Origin: DASWIG01 sp965371445
GTDB taxonomy: Bacteria; Acidobacteriota; Thermoanaerobaculia; Multivoradales; J023
Direction of reading: 5' to 3'
Length of the DNA: 64,000 nt
Assembly: GCA_965371445.1 (NCBI GenBank)
Contig: CBDUYN010000004.1
Coordinates: 68,713 to 132,712 of the forward strand
Below are positions 1 to 9,153 of this stretch, piece by piece. The notes under the pieces were generated by a model. The model saw nothing but the letters and a program-made list of their open reading frames with translations, ran no database searches and was not told the DNA's origin. The translations under genes and the position numbers were made by a program. The first letter of the stretch is position 1, and each line of letters begins with the position of its first letter.

Positions 1-1939
1 TGAAGCTCAGGGTGTCGCGGTTCTTGAGGTACTGGATCTCGTCGAAGACCACGAGAGGGAAGTACTCGCGGCGCAGGTCCTCGAGGTCGTTTCGCATGAT
101 GCCGTAGGAGGTGACGATGACGTCATATTTGAGCGCCTCCGCGAGATCCCGCTCCGCGCCGTGGTAGATCATGACTTCAAGGCCCGGGGCGTAGTCGCGG
201 AGCTTGTTGCGCCAGTGGCTGACGACGCTCGTCGGACAGGCGACGAGGAAGGAGCCCTCGATCGAGTCCTGCTCCTTCAAGAGCGCCATCAGGGCCATCG
301 CCTGGTGGGTCTTGCCGAGCCCCATGTCGTCGCACAGGAGCCCGCCCAGGCGGTTTTCGTAGAGGAAGCTCAACCAGTCGACGCCGTGGACCTGGTAGGA
401 CCGGAGCGTCGAGGTGAAGCCCTTCGGCGGCTCGTAGGGCCGGGCCGGCGTGAGGTCGAGGACCCTCGCGAGGAGGTCTTTTTTTCCTTTGCTGCGGCCG
501 CCGACGCGCAGCGGCTTCTCGCTTCTCGCCTTGAGCCGTAGGAGCTGGCTCGTCGAGAGCCGCACAACGCCGCCCTTGCCCTCCGTCTCGGCCAGGTCGG
601 CGAGCTCGTCCAGGTGCTCGAAGGCCGGCGACTGGAGGTCGATCCAGCCGCCGGTCGTCTCCAAGTAGGGCATGCCCGCTTTGCGGGCCTTCACAAGGTC
701 GCGCAGCGAGATCGCCTGGTTGCCGAAGCCGTAGCGCACCGAGAGGTGGTGCCAGCTACGCTCCAGGGCCTCGGGGATCATCTCCATGTAGTCGTACTCG
801 GAGAAGATCTCAAGACCGCGCAGCGGCTCGTCGAGCACCAGCGACCCCTCCTCGATGATCTCCCGGTGAGTCCTCAAGAACGACGGTACCTGGCTGCGCT
901 GGAGCTTCATGGCCACCGGCGCCCGGAAGCGCCGCTGGGCCTCGCGGTTTTTCTCGAGCTCGGCGAGGATCCCCATCTCCGGAATGTAGACGAGCCGCCC
1001 GTAGGTGAACTTCTTCAGGTTCTTGCGGGCAAAAAACCGCGCCTCGCCACTCGCCTGGAGCGCCCGGATCGTCGGCCGCACCTCCAGGTCGAGCTCGGTC
1101 GCCGGCGTCACCAGGAAGAGCGACTTCAAGGGGACGGGGTGGATCGAGAGATCCTCCTGGCCGGGGAAGGCCTTGGCGAGGAGCTTCAAGGCCGGCCAGA
1201 CGCGGCTGCGTGCCACGCTCAGGCGGCACATGGGGAGCTCGTCGACCCGGAAGGTGAACGTAAAGTCGCCGCTTTTCTTGTCGATCGCCGGATGGAAGCT
1301 ACCGCTCGTCGACCCGTGCTCGCGGACCGCGTGATAGGCGAGGCGGTGCCAGAAGCTCTCCTCCCAGACCTGGCGCTGGGTCTTGAAGCCGCGGCGGTTC
1401 ATCTCCCGCTCGTCGGGGCGCATCTGGAAGAGCATGAGCCGTTCCAGGAGGCCGGCACGGTCGACGAGCTCGTCCCCGGAAGGCCTCTCCTCCTCCCCGA
1501 GCGAGACGGCCGGCACCTTGCCCAGGCGTTCGAGGAACCGGATCCGGGCCGGGCTCGCGTCGAAGTAGGAGGCCAGCTCCCCGCCTTCCGGATCCGTCAC
1601 CAGGACGTAGGAGCCCTCCTCGGATTCCACCTGGCAGAGGCGCACGAGCGATGCGGCTGTGCTCTGGGCTTCGACGAGCAGATGGGCCAGCTGGTACCAG
1701 ACGCTCTGTGCGAAGTCGCTCTCCCAGGCCTCCTCGTCGTGGGCGCTCTTCCACTTGGCGACGTGCCGTGAGAGCTCCTTCAGGTGCCGGCAGTTGCTGC
1801 GCCGGCTGGCCTCGCAGGTGCAGGAGCGTAGCGGCCGGGCCTTTTCCGTCTCGACCCAGATGGCCGACTCGGCCGTGCCGGCCGCCGGGACGAGGCCGAT
1901 GCCCCGACGGTAGAGCTCGAGCATGGGAAAGCCGTCCAT
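1..1939 (-). CDS. SNF2-family helicase with SWIM zinc finger (3' end outside window)
   Basis: ATP-dependent DNA translocase of the SNF2/Rad54 group; 646 codons are seen and the 3' end runs off the left edge. The N-terminus carries a SWIM zinc finger (C40-x-C42, C50-x-H52). A long middle region follows that matches no motif I know. The first helicase motifs sit near the edge: Walker A DDMGLGKTHQ at about residue 536, then VIVTSYGIMR, and a DEIQ box (motif II, DExx) at about 632. Motifs III-VI must lie outside. The ATG at 1939 was chosen because the SWIM region follows in frame. SWIM-SNF2 proteins are widespread in bacteria, with no firmly established role. Family call is sure; substrate unknown. 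Confidence 0.9.
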   Translation of the reverse strand, partial: MDGFPMLELYRRGIGLVPAAGTAESAIWVETEKARPLRSCTCEASRRSNCRHLKELSRHVAKWKSAHDEEAWESDFAQSVWYQLAHLLVEAQSTAASLVRLCQVESEEGSYVLVTDPEGGELASYFDASPARIRFLERLGKVPAVSLGEEERPSGDELVDRAGLLERLMLFQMRPDEREMNRRGFKTQRQVWEESFWHRLAYHAVREHGSTSGSFHPAIDKKSGDFTFTFRVDELPMCRLSVARSRVWPALKLLAKAFPGQEDLSIHPVPLKSLFLVTPATELDLEVRPTIRALQASGEARFFARKNLKKFTYGRLVYIPEMGILAELEKNREAQRRFRAPVAMKLQRSQVPSFLRTHREIIEEGSLVLDEPLRGLEIFSEYDYMEMIPEALERSWHHLSVRYGFGNQAISLRDLVKARKAGMPYLETTGGWIDLQSPAFEHLDELADLAETEGKGGVVRLSTSQLLRLKARSEKPLRVGGRSKGKKDLLARVLDLTPARPYEPPKGFTSTLRSYQVHGVDWLSFLYENRLGGLLCDDMGLGKTHQAMALMALLKEQDSIEGSFLVACPTSVVSHWRNKLRDYAPGLEVMIYHGAERDLAEALKYDVIVTSYGIMRNDLEDLRREYFPLVVFDEIQYLKNRDTLSF

Positions 1940-2289
1940 GACGAGAGTCCTCGGCTACCTCACGGTCGCGGCGGCCGCCAAGGGCGATAGGTCCATCAAA
2001 GCCTGACGCGCCAGCGCGGGCGAACCCGAGATCCTCCCGTCACACCGCCGTGGATTGGGGGTCAGGGACTTTTCGCTGGCGGGGGTTATGCCGGTCCGAG
2101 TCATGTTCGTCTCCTGGTTCGGATCGGCCATCTTGACGCGATTTGCCGCCGTTCGCAACCAGGAAAAGATGCGATTTGCATGCGGTTCGTGGTAGGATGT
2201 AGGATACTGTCGGCCGGCACCGGTTGAAGGTGCCGATCGAAGTGGAGGTTTGCTTCGAGAAGGGGACGTCGTTGGTTCGAGTAAGGGAC
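1940..2289. promoter_or_regulatory. Intergenic region with imperfect direct repeats and a candidate promoter
   Basis: No gene is supported here. Two imperfect 21-22 nt direct repeats sharing GCGATTTGC lie at 2135-2155 and 2168-2189, about three helical turns apart. A possible sigma-70 promoter follows: TTGCAT (2176-2181), 18 nt, TAGGAT (2200-2205), pointing at the response-regulator gene at 2290. The second repeat covers the -35 box, as an operator would. Pattern only; no regulator is known. Confidence 0.35.
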
Positions 2290-2748
2290 ATGAGTAGCAG
2301 GGAAGAACTTACGATCCTGATGGTGGAGGACGACGACGCCCACGCCACCTTGATTGAGCGGACGCTGCGTCGAGTCGGGCTGGAGAACAAGATCGTCCGG
2401 GCACGCAACGGCCAGGAGGCCGTGGACTATGTCTTCAGCCAGGGGAAGTACTCCGGCAAGACGCCCGACTCGCCCCTCGTCGTCTTCTTGGACCTCAACC
2501 TGCCGCTCCTTTCCGGCTACGAGGTCCTGGAGCACATCAAGAGCCACTTGAAGACCCGCCGGGTGCCGGTCGTCATCATCTCGACGACCGACGATCCCGA
2601 GGAGATGGAGCGTTGCTACGACCTGGGAGCCAACGCCTACGTGTCGAAGCCGATGGAATTCGACCAGTTCAACACCACGATGCGGAACCTCGGGCACTTC
2701 CTGTCGGTCATGACGGTGCCTCGGATGGCCATGTCGGCCCAGACCTGA
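2290..2748 (+). CDS. Single-domain response regulator (Rcp1/CheY-like receiver)
   Basis: A 152-residue stand-alone receiver domain. The acidic pocket E13-D14-D15, the phospho-acceptor D68 in VVFLDLNLP, the Thr pair in IISTTDD (about 99-100) and K120 in YVSKP are all present. The insert between helix 2 and strand 3 and the ISTTDDPEE stretch resemble Rcp1-type regulators that partner phytochrome-like kinases. It has no output domain, so it probably acts by protein contact or phosphorelay; no kinase gene is adjacent. ATG 2290 is preferred because the receiver fold starts right after it; an in-frame TTG at 2224 would add 22 residues that do not look like family sequence. Confidence 0.88.
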   Translation: MSSREELTILMVEDDDAHATLIERTLRRVGLENKIVRARNGQEAVDYVFSQGKYSGKTPDSPLVVFLDLNLPLLSGYEVLEHIKSHLKTRRVPVVIISTTDDPEEMERCYDLGANAYVSKPMEFDQFNTTMRNLGHFLSVMTVPRMAMSAQT

Positions 2749-2771
2749 GCCCTTCCGCGTCTCTCTCCTTT

Positions 2772-3638
2772 TTGCCCAGCACGACGATCGCCGAGCTCCT
2801 GCGCACGGGGCGCCAGCGCCTTGCGGGTGCCGAGCACCAGCCTTCGACCCGGGAAGCGGCGCTTCTGCTTGGACACGTTCTGGGCTTGGGAGAGGCCAGC
2901 GTGCTCGCCCGCGGGGAGCAGGAGGTCGCCGGGGCCGAGCGCGAGCGCTTCGAGGGGCTTCTCGAGCGGCGCCTCTCGGGCGAGCCGGTGGCCTATCTGC
3001 TGGGCGAGCGGGAGTTCTACGGCCGTCCCTTCGCGGTCGACCGGCGGGTCCTGATCCCGCGGCCCGAGACCGAGCACCTGGTGGAGGCGGCCTTGGCCCT
3101 CGACCTGGGCGAGGCGCCGTGGATCCTCGACGTCGGCACGGGTTCGGGAGCGATCGCGGTGACCCTCGCCCTGGAGCTGCCGGGCGCGCGGGTGGTGGCG
3201 GGCGACCTGTCGCTCGGAGCGCTTCGGGTGCTGGCCGCAAATGCCGTACGGCACGGCGTCGCCGACCGGGTCCTGGCGGTCCGAAGCGACCTCGTCTCGG
3301 CCTTCCGCCTCGGCCGCTTCGACCTCGTCGTCTCGAACCCACCCTACGTCGACCCCGCCGCGCGGCTCTCGCTGTCGCCCGAGGTGCGCGACTTCGAGCC
3401 TTCGCTGGCGCTTTTCGCGCCCGAGCGAGGCCGCTTCGTCGTCGCTCGCCTGCTGGAGGCCTCGAAGGCGCTCCTGCCAGGGACGCCGCTCCTCCTCGAG
3501 ATCGGCTACGACCAGTCGGAGTGGCTCTATCGAAGCGTCGACGAGAGTCGGGACTTGGAGCTCGTCGACATCCGGCGCGACTACGGCGGCGTACCGCGCT
3601 CAGCGATCCTCCGCCGGGCCAATCCCCCGGGGTCATGA
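2772..3638 (+). CDS. prmC: Peptide chain release factor N5-glutamine methyltransferase
   Basis: SAM-dependent enzyme that methylates the GGQ glutamine of release factors RF1 and RF2. Visible are the N-terminal helical domain, the LIPRPETE segment before the catalytic domain, the SAM-binding motif DVGTGSGAI (about 120-128) and the signature NPPY (about 187-190) that binds the target glutamine. About 288 residues, the usual size. The start is uncertain: a TTG at 2772 fits family length, but I see no clear ribosome binding site. It lies 23 nt after the response regulator. prfA is not next to it, unlike in many genomes. Confidence 0.9.
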   Translation: MPSTTIAELLRTGRQRLAGAEHQPSTREAALLLGHVLGLGEASVLARGEQEVAGAERERFEGLLERRLSGEPVAYLLGEREFYGRPFAVDRRVLIPRPETEHLVEAALALDLGEAPWILDVGTGSGAIAVTLALELPGARVVAGDLSLGALRVLAANAVRHGVADRVLAVRSDLVSAFRLGRFDLVVSNPPYVDPAARLSLSPEVRDFEPSLALFAPERGRFVVARLLEASKALLPGTPLLLEIGYDQSEWLYRSVDESRDLELVDIRRDYGGVPRSAILRRANPPGS

Positions 3639-3650
3639 TCCTGCGCGCCG

Positions 3651-3683
3651 TTGCCGCGTTGGGGAGCTTCGGCTATGCTCCCC
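3651..3683 (+). promoter_or_regulatory. Candidate sigma-70 promoter with overlapping inverted repeat
   Basis: TTGCCG (3651-3656), 17 nt, TATGCT (3674-3679), 47 nt before the epimerase start. A 7-bp inverted repeat GGGGAGC / GCTCCCC (3661-3667 and 3677-3683) straddles the spacer and the -10 box, as an operator or hairpin would. Confidence 0.45.
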
Positions 3684-3725
3684 GCTCCCTGCGCCACGCT
3701 GCGCGGCAGGAGAAAGGTGAAACCC

Positions 3726-4754
3726 ATGCGTGTGCTCGTCACCGGACACGAAGGCTATATCGGCGCGGTCATGGTGCCGCGGCTGCTGGACCAGGGCTAC
3801 GAGGTCGTCGGCTTCGACACGGGCCTTTTTCGGGACTGTCCCTTCGGCGACGACTCGGCCGTGCGCCGCGTCGAGTCGCTTCAGGCGGACCTGCGCGACA
3901 TCGAGCTCGAGCAGCTCCGCGGCTTCGACGCCGTCGTCCATCTCGGCGCCCTTTCGAACGACCCGCTCGGCGACCTCGACGCCGAGCTCACCTACGAGAT
4001 CAACGACGCGGCGTCGGTGCGCCTCGCCCGCCTTGCCGAAGAGGCCGGTGTCAAGCGCTTCCTCTTCTCCTCGTCGTGTAGCACCTATGGCGCCGCTGGC
4101 GAGGATTTCCTCGACGAAAGCGCCGAGTTCAACCCCGTGACCCCCTACGCCCGCTCCAAGGTGCGGGTCGAAGCGGCGCTGCGCGGGCTCGCCGGCGACG
4201 GCTTCAGCCCCGTCTACCTGAGAAACGCCACCGCCTACGGCGTCTCGCCGCGGCTGCGCCTCGACATCGTCTTGAACAACCTCGTCGGCTGGGCCCATAC
4301 GACGGGCAAGATCGTGCTGATGAGCGACGGCACGCCCTGGCGCCCGATCGTCCACGTCGAGGACATCTGCCGCGCCTTCGAGGCGGCCTTGACGGCGCCG
4401 GTCGAGGCGATTCACGACGAGGCGTTCAACGTCGGCCGGACGAGCGAGAACTACCGTATCCGCGAGCTGGCCGAGATCGTCGGCGAGACGGTGCCGGGCT
4501 GTCAAATCCAGCTCGCCGAGGGAGCGGGCCCCGACAAGCGGACCTACCGGGTGAGCTGCAAGAAAGCCGAGGAGCGCCTGCCGGGCTTCGACCCCCAGTG
4601 GGACGCCCGCCGCGGCGCGGCGGAGCTCTACGAGGCCTACAAGGAGCGCGACATGACCTCGGAGCGCTTCGAGGGGCCGTCCTACAAGCGGTTGGCCACG
4701 ATCCAGGAGCTGCTCGGCTCGGGACGGCTCGCCCCGGACCTGCGCTGGACCTGA
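3726..4754 (+). CDS. NAD-dependent epimerase/dehydratase (extended SDR family)
   Basis: Extended short-chain dehydrogenase/reductase, 342 residues, probably acting on a nucleotide sugar. The Rossmann motif TGHEGYIG is at residues 6-13, the strand ending SSSCSTYG (about 114-121) carries the catalytic Ser/Thr, and the YxxxK pair is in YARSK (141-145). The C-terminal half has the substrate-domain pattern RPIVHVEDICRA. ATG 3726 follows a good AGGAG ribosome site. The downstream PaaK-like ligase starts 31 nt later, but the two need not be linked. Exact sugar not predictable. Confidence 0.88.
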   Translation: MRVLVTGHEGYIGAVMVPRLLDQGYEVVGFDTGLFRDCPFGDDSAVRRVESLQADLRDIELEQLRGFDAVVHLGALSNDPLGDLDAELTYEINDAASVRLARLAEEAGVKRFLFSSSCSTYGAAGEDFLDESAEFNPVTPYARSKVRVEAALRGLAGDGFSPVYLRNATAYGVSPRLRLDIVLNNLVGWAHTTGKIVLMSDGTPWRPIVHVEDICRAFEAALTAPVEAIHDEAFNVGRTSENYRIRELAEIVGETVPGCQIQLAEGAGPDKRTYRVSCKKAEERLPGFDPQWDARRGAAELYEAYKERDMTSERFEGPSYKRLATIQELLGSGRLAPDLRWT

Positions 4755-4784
4755 CGGGGGGTGTGGTAGTCTCCGTAGCTTGAC

Positions 4785-6080
4785 ATGAGCTTCTATGATC
4801 GGACCCGAGAGACCCTGGAGCGAGCCAGGCTCGGCCAGCACCAGGACGAAAGGATGGGCCTCCTGATGGCCGAGCTGGAGCAGAACGCCTTCTACCGCCG
4901 CAAGCTCCAGGCGGCGGGAATCGATCCGAAGTCGGTCGCAAACCGCAAGGACCTGCAAAAGCTCCCCTTCACGACCAAGGCGGAGCTCGCCGAATCGCAG
5001 GAACGTCATCCGCCCTACGGCGATCTCTTAACCTACCCCCTCTCCCGCTACCGCTACCTGCACCAGACCTCGGGGACGAGCGGCAAACCGCTCCTCTGGC
5101 TCGACACCGAGGACGACTGGCAGACCTGGATCCGCGGCTGGGGCCACGTTTACCGCGGCGCCGGAGCGACCGAGGACGACGTCGTCTTCTGCGCCTTTTC
5201 CTTCGGCCCCTACGTCGCCCACTGGTCGGCGCTCGCCGGGGCGCGGGCGATCGGTGCCCTGGCGTTGCCCGGCAGCGGCCTGAGCTCGCTCCAACGGCTC
5301 GAGAGGATCCTCGAGCACCGGGCGACGGTCGTCGTCTCGACCCCGACCTACGCGCTTCATCTCGCCGAAGTGGCGGCGGCGAACAGTATCGACCTAGCTG
5401 CCTCGGCGGTGCGGATCACCATCCACGCCGGCGAGCCCGGAGCGAGCGTCGAGAACGTCAAGCGCCGTATCGAAGAGGCCTGGGGGGCGCGTACCTTCGA
5501 CCACGCCGGCGCCACCGAGGTTGGGCCCTGGAGCTTCGCCTGCCAGGCCGACGAAGGCGCCGTCCATCTCAACGAGATCGAGTACTTCTTCGAGGTGATC
5601 GACCCGGAAAGCGGCGAGCCGGTCCCCGAGGGCGTCCGCGGCGAGCTGGTGATCACCACCCTCGCCCGTGCGGGGATGCCGGTGGTGCGCTACCGCACCC
5701 GCGACCTCGTGGTGCGAACCGACGCCCCCTGCCCCTGCGGGCGCACCCTGTCGCGGATCGAGGGGGGTGTTTTGGGCCGCGCCGACGACATGTTGACCGT
5801 CCGCGGGGTCAACGTCTACCCGAGCGCCATCGACAACCTCATCCGATCTCTGCCCTCGATCGTAGAGTACGAAGTAGAGATCCGTCGCCAGCAGGCGCTC
5901 GACGAGCTTCTAGTCAAGGTGGAAACGGTGTCAGGCGTGTCCTTCGACAAGGTCGAGCGGGCGCTTCACGAGGCCTTCCGCGCGCGGCTCAACATCCGGG
6001 TCGAGGCCGCCTGGGCCGCTCCCGGGAGCCTGCCCCGCTACGAGCTCAAGGCGCGGCGCTACAAGCGAATCGCCGACTAG
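4785..6080 (+). CDS. Phenylacetate-CoA ligase family protein (PaaK-like adenylate-forming enzyme)
   Basis: ANL-superfamily enzyme, 431 residues, expected to activate an aromatic or other carboxylic acid as acyl-AMP and then acyl-CoA. The AMP-binding loop TSGTSGKP, the GATEVGP motif, YRTRDLV and the C-terminal hinge RADDMLTVRGVNVYPSAI are intact. A CPCG motif before the hinge is typical of the PaaK branch. It is followed after 75 nt by a double OsmC protein and an aldehyde dehydrogenase on the same strand. Other paa genes are absent, so phenylacetate as substrate is not supported by context. Confidence 0.87.
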   Translation: MSFYDRTRETLERARLGQHQDERMGLLMAELEQNAFYRRKLQAAGIDPKSVANRKDLQKLPFTTKAELAESQERHPPYGDLLTYPLSRYRYLHQTSGTSGKPLLWLDTEDDWQTWIRGWGHVYRGAGATEDDVVFCAFSFGPYVAHWSALAGARAIGALALPGSGLSSLQRLERILEHRATVVVSTPTYALHLAEVAAANSIDLAASAVRITIHAGEPGASVENVKRRIEEAWGARTFDHAGATEVGPWSFACQADEGAVHLNEIEYFFEVIDPESGEPVPEGVRGELVITTLARAGMPVVRYRTRDLVVRTDAPCPCGRTLSRIEGGVLGRADDMLTVRGVNVYPSAIDNLIRSLPSIVEYEVEIRRQQALDELLVKVETVSGVSFDKVERALHEAFRARLNIRVEAAWAAPGSLPRYELKARRYKRIAD

Positions 6081-6155
6081 CGGGACGTCATTCAAGGGCT
6101 TCGACTGGCCTGAACCGGTACTCAGCGCCGTGGTCCAGAGACAACAGGAGGCACC

Positions 6156-7322
6156 ATGAAAATGCCGTCTATTGAAAGTCTTGGGGGTCCACTCGTCTTC
6201 AAGGTGGCAAGCCCGAGCGGCCTTGTAGCGTCCGGTGAAGGGGATCAAACCTCCTTGCGTCTGAGGCTCCGGGCGCTTCAAGGGATGCAAAAAGAAGCCC
6301 TGGTACATGACGGCCCGAGCGGAGCGACCTGGCGGATGGTCAGCGACGAGGGCCCCTATCTCCAGGGCACCGACCTGGCGCCTTTTCCCCTGGCGTTTTA
6401 CACCTCGGGCATCGTCTTCTCCTACATGGAGGAGGTGCTGCGGCACGCCGCGGCGCTCGGCGCCGGGGTCGACTCGCTCCGCGTCGTGTCGGACCATGGC
6501 TACACCATGGAGGGCTCGGCGCTGCGCGGCGACATGATCGGCGGCGCCAAACCTGTCGAAGTGACGGTCGAGCTTGGGACCGACGCCGACGAAGAGGTGG
6601 TGGCGCGGATCGCTGAGATGGCGAAAGCGAGCTCGCCGGCCGAGGCTTACATGCGCGACAGCCTCCAAAACACCTTCTCCCTCACCGCGAACGGCAGGCG
6701 GCTCGAAGTGGCCGACCTGGCGCAGTCGCCCAACGCGGCCGAGAATCCGGAGGGCGACTTCGATTCCGTCGAGACGGCGGGCGAGGAGGAGCTCCTGGGC
6801 GACATCATCACCAAGCTCGCCGCCGCCGAGGTGGTCCACGGCGTCGAAGGCGGGGCCGGGTCGAGCCTCAAGGCCGAGCAGAAACGGATGCTTCACGTCC
6901 GCGGCGAAGGACGGCTGGTGAGTGGTACCTTGAAAGAAGTCAAGGTCCATCTCTTCAAGCCGATCGGCAGCACCTTCCGCTTCCTGAGCGACGAAGGCGA
7001 GGACGCGAAAGCGCCGCCGGGTCTTGCCTACCTCGCGGCCGGAGTCGGATTCTGCTACATGACGCAGATCGGCCGCTATGCGCACATCACCAAACGGGCT
7101 CTCAAGTCCTACAGCGTCGTCCAGGACAACGTTTTCCACCGGAGCGAAGCCGGGGAGAGCGCGGCCGAGCCCGTCGACACCCACGTCTTCCTCACCCTCG
7201 ACGACGGCGACGAGGTGGCCCGGAAGATCGTTATTATGAGCGAGCGGACCTGTTTCCTGCACGCCGCCATGCGCGGCGCTCATCCCACCCAGCTACGTGT
7301 GCTTCAAGAGGAAACCTCATGA
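6156..7322 (+). CDS. Tandem OsmC-like protein with degenerate N-terminal half
   Basis: 388 residues that read as two OsmC/Ohr-like domains in a row (about 15-185 and 225-385). OsmC proteins reduce organic hydroperoxides with two cysteines. Only the second half keeps both, C300 in GVGFCYMTQ and C366 in ERTCFLHA. The matching place in the first half is Ser89 in GIVFSYMEE, and its second cysteine region reads SSPAEAYMRD. So the N-terminal copy is probably structural. Good ribosome site (AGGAGG) before ATG 6156. Its last codon overlaps the aldehyde dehydrogenase start (ATGA), so the two are translationally coupled. Family call is from the cysteine motifs and length. Confidence 0.72.
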   Translation: MKMPSIESLGGPLVFKVASPSGLVASGEGDQTSLRLRLRALQGMQKEALVHDGPSGATWRMVSDEGPYLQGTDLAPFPLAFYTSGIVFSYMEEVLRHAAALGAGVDSLRVVSDHGYTMEGSALRGDMIGGAKPVEVTVELGTDADEEVVARIAEMAKASSPAEAYMRDSLQNTFSLTANGRRLEVADLAQSPNAAENPEGDFDSVETAGEEELLGDIITKLAAAEVVHGVEGGAGSSLKAEQKRMLHVRGEGRLVSGTLKEVKVHLFKPIGSTFRFLSDEGEDAKAPPGLAYLAAGVGFCYMTQIGRYAHITKRALKSYSVVQDNVFHRSEAGESAAEPVDTHVFLTLDDGDEVARKIVIMSERTCFLHAAMRGAHPTQLRVLQEETS

Positions 7323-8842
7323 CGGCAGAAGCGGAGACTCTCGTAGAAACGCAGTTGATCGTCGACGGTGACTGGCGGCCCTCGGAAGGCGCACGCACCT
7401 ACGAGGTCCGGAACCCGGCACGGCCCCGGGAGGTCGTCGGCCATGGCGCGTCAGGGAGCCGCGGCGACACGCGCTCGGCCGTCGAGGCGGCCCACCGGGC
7501 GTACCCGGCCTGGGCGGCGCTGTCCTACCACGAGCGCGCGGAATACCTCCTCAAGGTCGCGGATCACCTGGTGGACGACCCCGAGGACGTCGACGCCCGC
7601 GTCCGCCTCCTGACACGCGAGCACGGCAAGGTCCTGAAGGAGGCGCGGATGGAGGTCACGCGGCTGGGAGACCGCTTCCGCCTCTGCGCGGCCATGGCGG
7701 ATCGGCTCGCGGAGGACGAGCGCATCTCGGGGCCGCCGTTCGACACGATCGTCACCAAGCAGCCCCGGGGCGTCGCGGCGCTCATTACGCCGTGGAACTG
7801 GCCGCTTTCGATCCTGGGCGCCAAGCTCCCGCAGGCGTTGATCTCCGGCAACACGGCGGTGGTGAAGCTCGCCCGCTCGGCGTCGCTGGCCCCCGCTCAG
7901 ACCGTCTACCGGATGGCGGAGGTCCTCCCGCCGGGTGTCCTCAACCTGGTCACCGGCTCCGGACCGGAGGTCGGCGAGGAGCTCCTGACCCACCCGCTCG
8001 TCGCCAAGGTCAACTTCACGGGCGGCATCGAGACCGGCCGCCGCGTCATGGCGGCCGCCGCGCCGAGCCTGAAGCACGTGACCCTGGAGCTCGGGGGTAA
8101 CGACCCCGCCCTGGTCCTCGAAGACGCGGACCTCGGCGAAGACGCGATTCGCCGCATGGCTCTCGGCACCTTTCTGACGACCGGGCAGGTGTGCATGGCC
8201 TTGAAGCGGCTCTACGTCCACGAGTCGCGCTACGAGGAGCTCCTCGAGGCCTTCTGCGGCGTCGTCGACGAGCACGTGGTGGGCGACGGGCTCGATCCGC
8301 AGGTCACCATGGGGCCGCTCAACAACAAGGCGCAGCTCGAGATCGTCCGGGATATGGTGGCGGAAGCGCGCCAGAGGGGGGCGACGGTCCGCGAGCTGGG
8401 ACGGATCGCCGACGAGAAGACCTTTCAGGAAGGCTACTTCTACCGTCCTACGGTCGTCACCGGCGCGGACTCTTCCTTCAAGGTCGTCAGCTGCGAGCAA
8501 TTCGGCCCGGTGATCCCCGTCATTCCCTTCCAGGACGAGGACGAGGCCGTCCGCATGGCCAACGACAGCGAGTTCGGGCTTTGCTCGTCGGTGTGGACCC
8601 AGGACCGTGAAAGGGCGCTTGCCGTGGCGCGCCGGCTGGAGGCCGGCTACACGTACTTGAACGCCCACGGCCCGACGACCCAGGACAGCCGGGCGCCTTT
8701 CGGCGGGGTCAAACAAAGCGGCTTCGGCCGCAACCTTGGTTACGAAGGGGTCCTGGACTTCCTGGAGTACCACAGCGTCTCGTCCGCGCCCGGTTGGCTG
8801 CATGGATCGGCCGAGTGGACGATCGGCGACGTAGAACCATGA
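7319..8842 (+). CDS. NAD(P)-dependent aldehyde dehydrogenase
   Basis: ALDH superfamily, 507 residues, oxidising an aldehyde to its acid. Visible are the coenzyme segment TPWNWPLSILGAKLPQ, the FTGG turn, the general base E257 in LELGGNDPA, the catalytic C292 in TTGQVCMALK and the C-terminal FGGVKQSGFGR. The cofactor-lysine segment reads VVKLARSAS rather than the usual KPSE. The start codon overlaps the OsmC-like gene by 4 nt. With the CoA ligase upstream this suggests an aldehyde to acid to acyl-CoA route protected by a peroxide-reducing partner; that pathway is inference. Confidence 0.92.
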   Translation: MTAEAETLVETQLIVDGDWRPSEGARTYEVRNPARPREVVGHGASGSRGDTRSAVEAAHRAYPAWAALSYHERAEYLLKVADHLVDDPEDVDARVRLLTREHGKVLKEARMEVTRLGDRFRLCAAMADRLAEDERISGPPFDTIVTKQPRGVAALITPWNWPLSILGAKLPQALISGNTAVVKLARSASLAPAQTVYRMAEVLPPGVLNLVTGSGPEVGEELLTHPLVAKVNFTGGIETGRRVMAAAAPSLKHVTLELGGNDPALVLEDADLGEDAIRRMALGTFLTTGQVCMALKRLYVHESRYEELLEAFCGVVDEHVVGDGLDPQVTMGPLNNKAQLEIVRDMVAEARQRGATVRELGRIADEKTFQEGYFYRPTVVTGADSSFKVVSCEQFGPVIPVIPFQDEDEAVRMANDSEFGLCSSVWTQDRERALAVARRLEAGYTYLNAHGPTTQDSRAPFGGVKQSGFGRNLGYEGVLDFLEYHSVSSAPGWLHGSAEWTIGDVEP

Positions 8843-8899
8843 TCCCTCAACCTACCTGCTGGGCGAGCGGCAACCCACGCTGAGCCTCGACGCCGGAGC

Positions 8900-9153
8900 A
8901 GCCTGAGCTCTGTCGGCGGCGGGGAGCGCCTGGCTGGTGGAGCAGGGATTCCTGGAGGAGGGCCTCGAGCTGGCGCTGGCGCCGGCGCCTTCGGGACGCT
9001 GCCGAGATCGTGGAAAAAACAGGCCCTGGCTGTTGCGAGGTCTCGGCGGAAAGACCCTCCGCCAAGAAACACCTGGAGCACGTCTACGGCAGGCTGGGCG
9101 TGCGCAACCGGACCCAGGCCGTCGCCCGCGCCCGCGAGCTGGATCTGGTCTGA
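8900..9153 (+). pseudogene. Remnant of a LuxR/MalT-type transcriptional regulator
   Basis: Two pieces of one regulator family in different frames. At about 8915-8985 the reading WLVEQGFLEEGLELALA matches the helical linker of MalT-type regulators. At about 9019-9153 another frame gives KKHLEHVYGRLGVRNRTQ and then VARARELDLV and a stop, the end of a LuxR DNA-recognition helix. The ATPase and most of the helical repeats are gone and the frame is broken between the pieces, so this is a deletion remnant rather than a gene. Confidence 0.7.
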
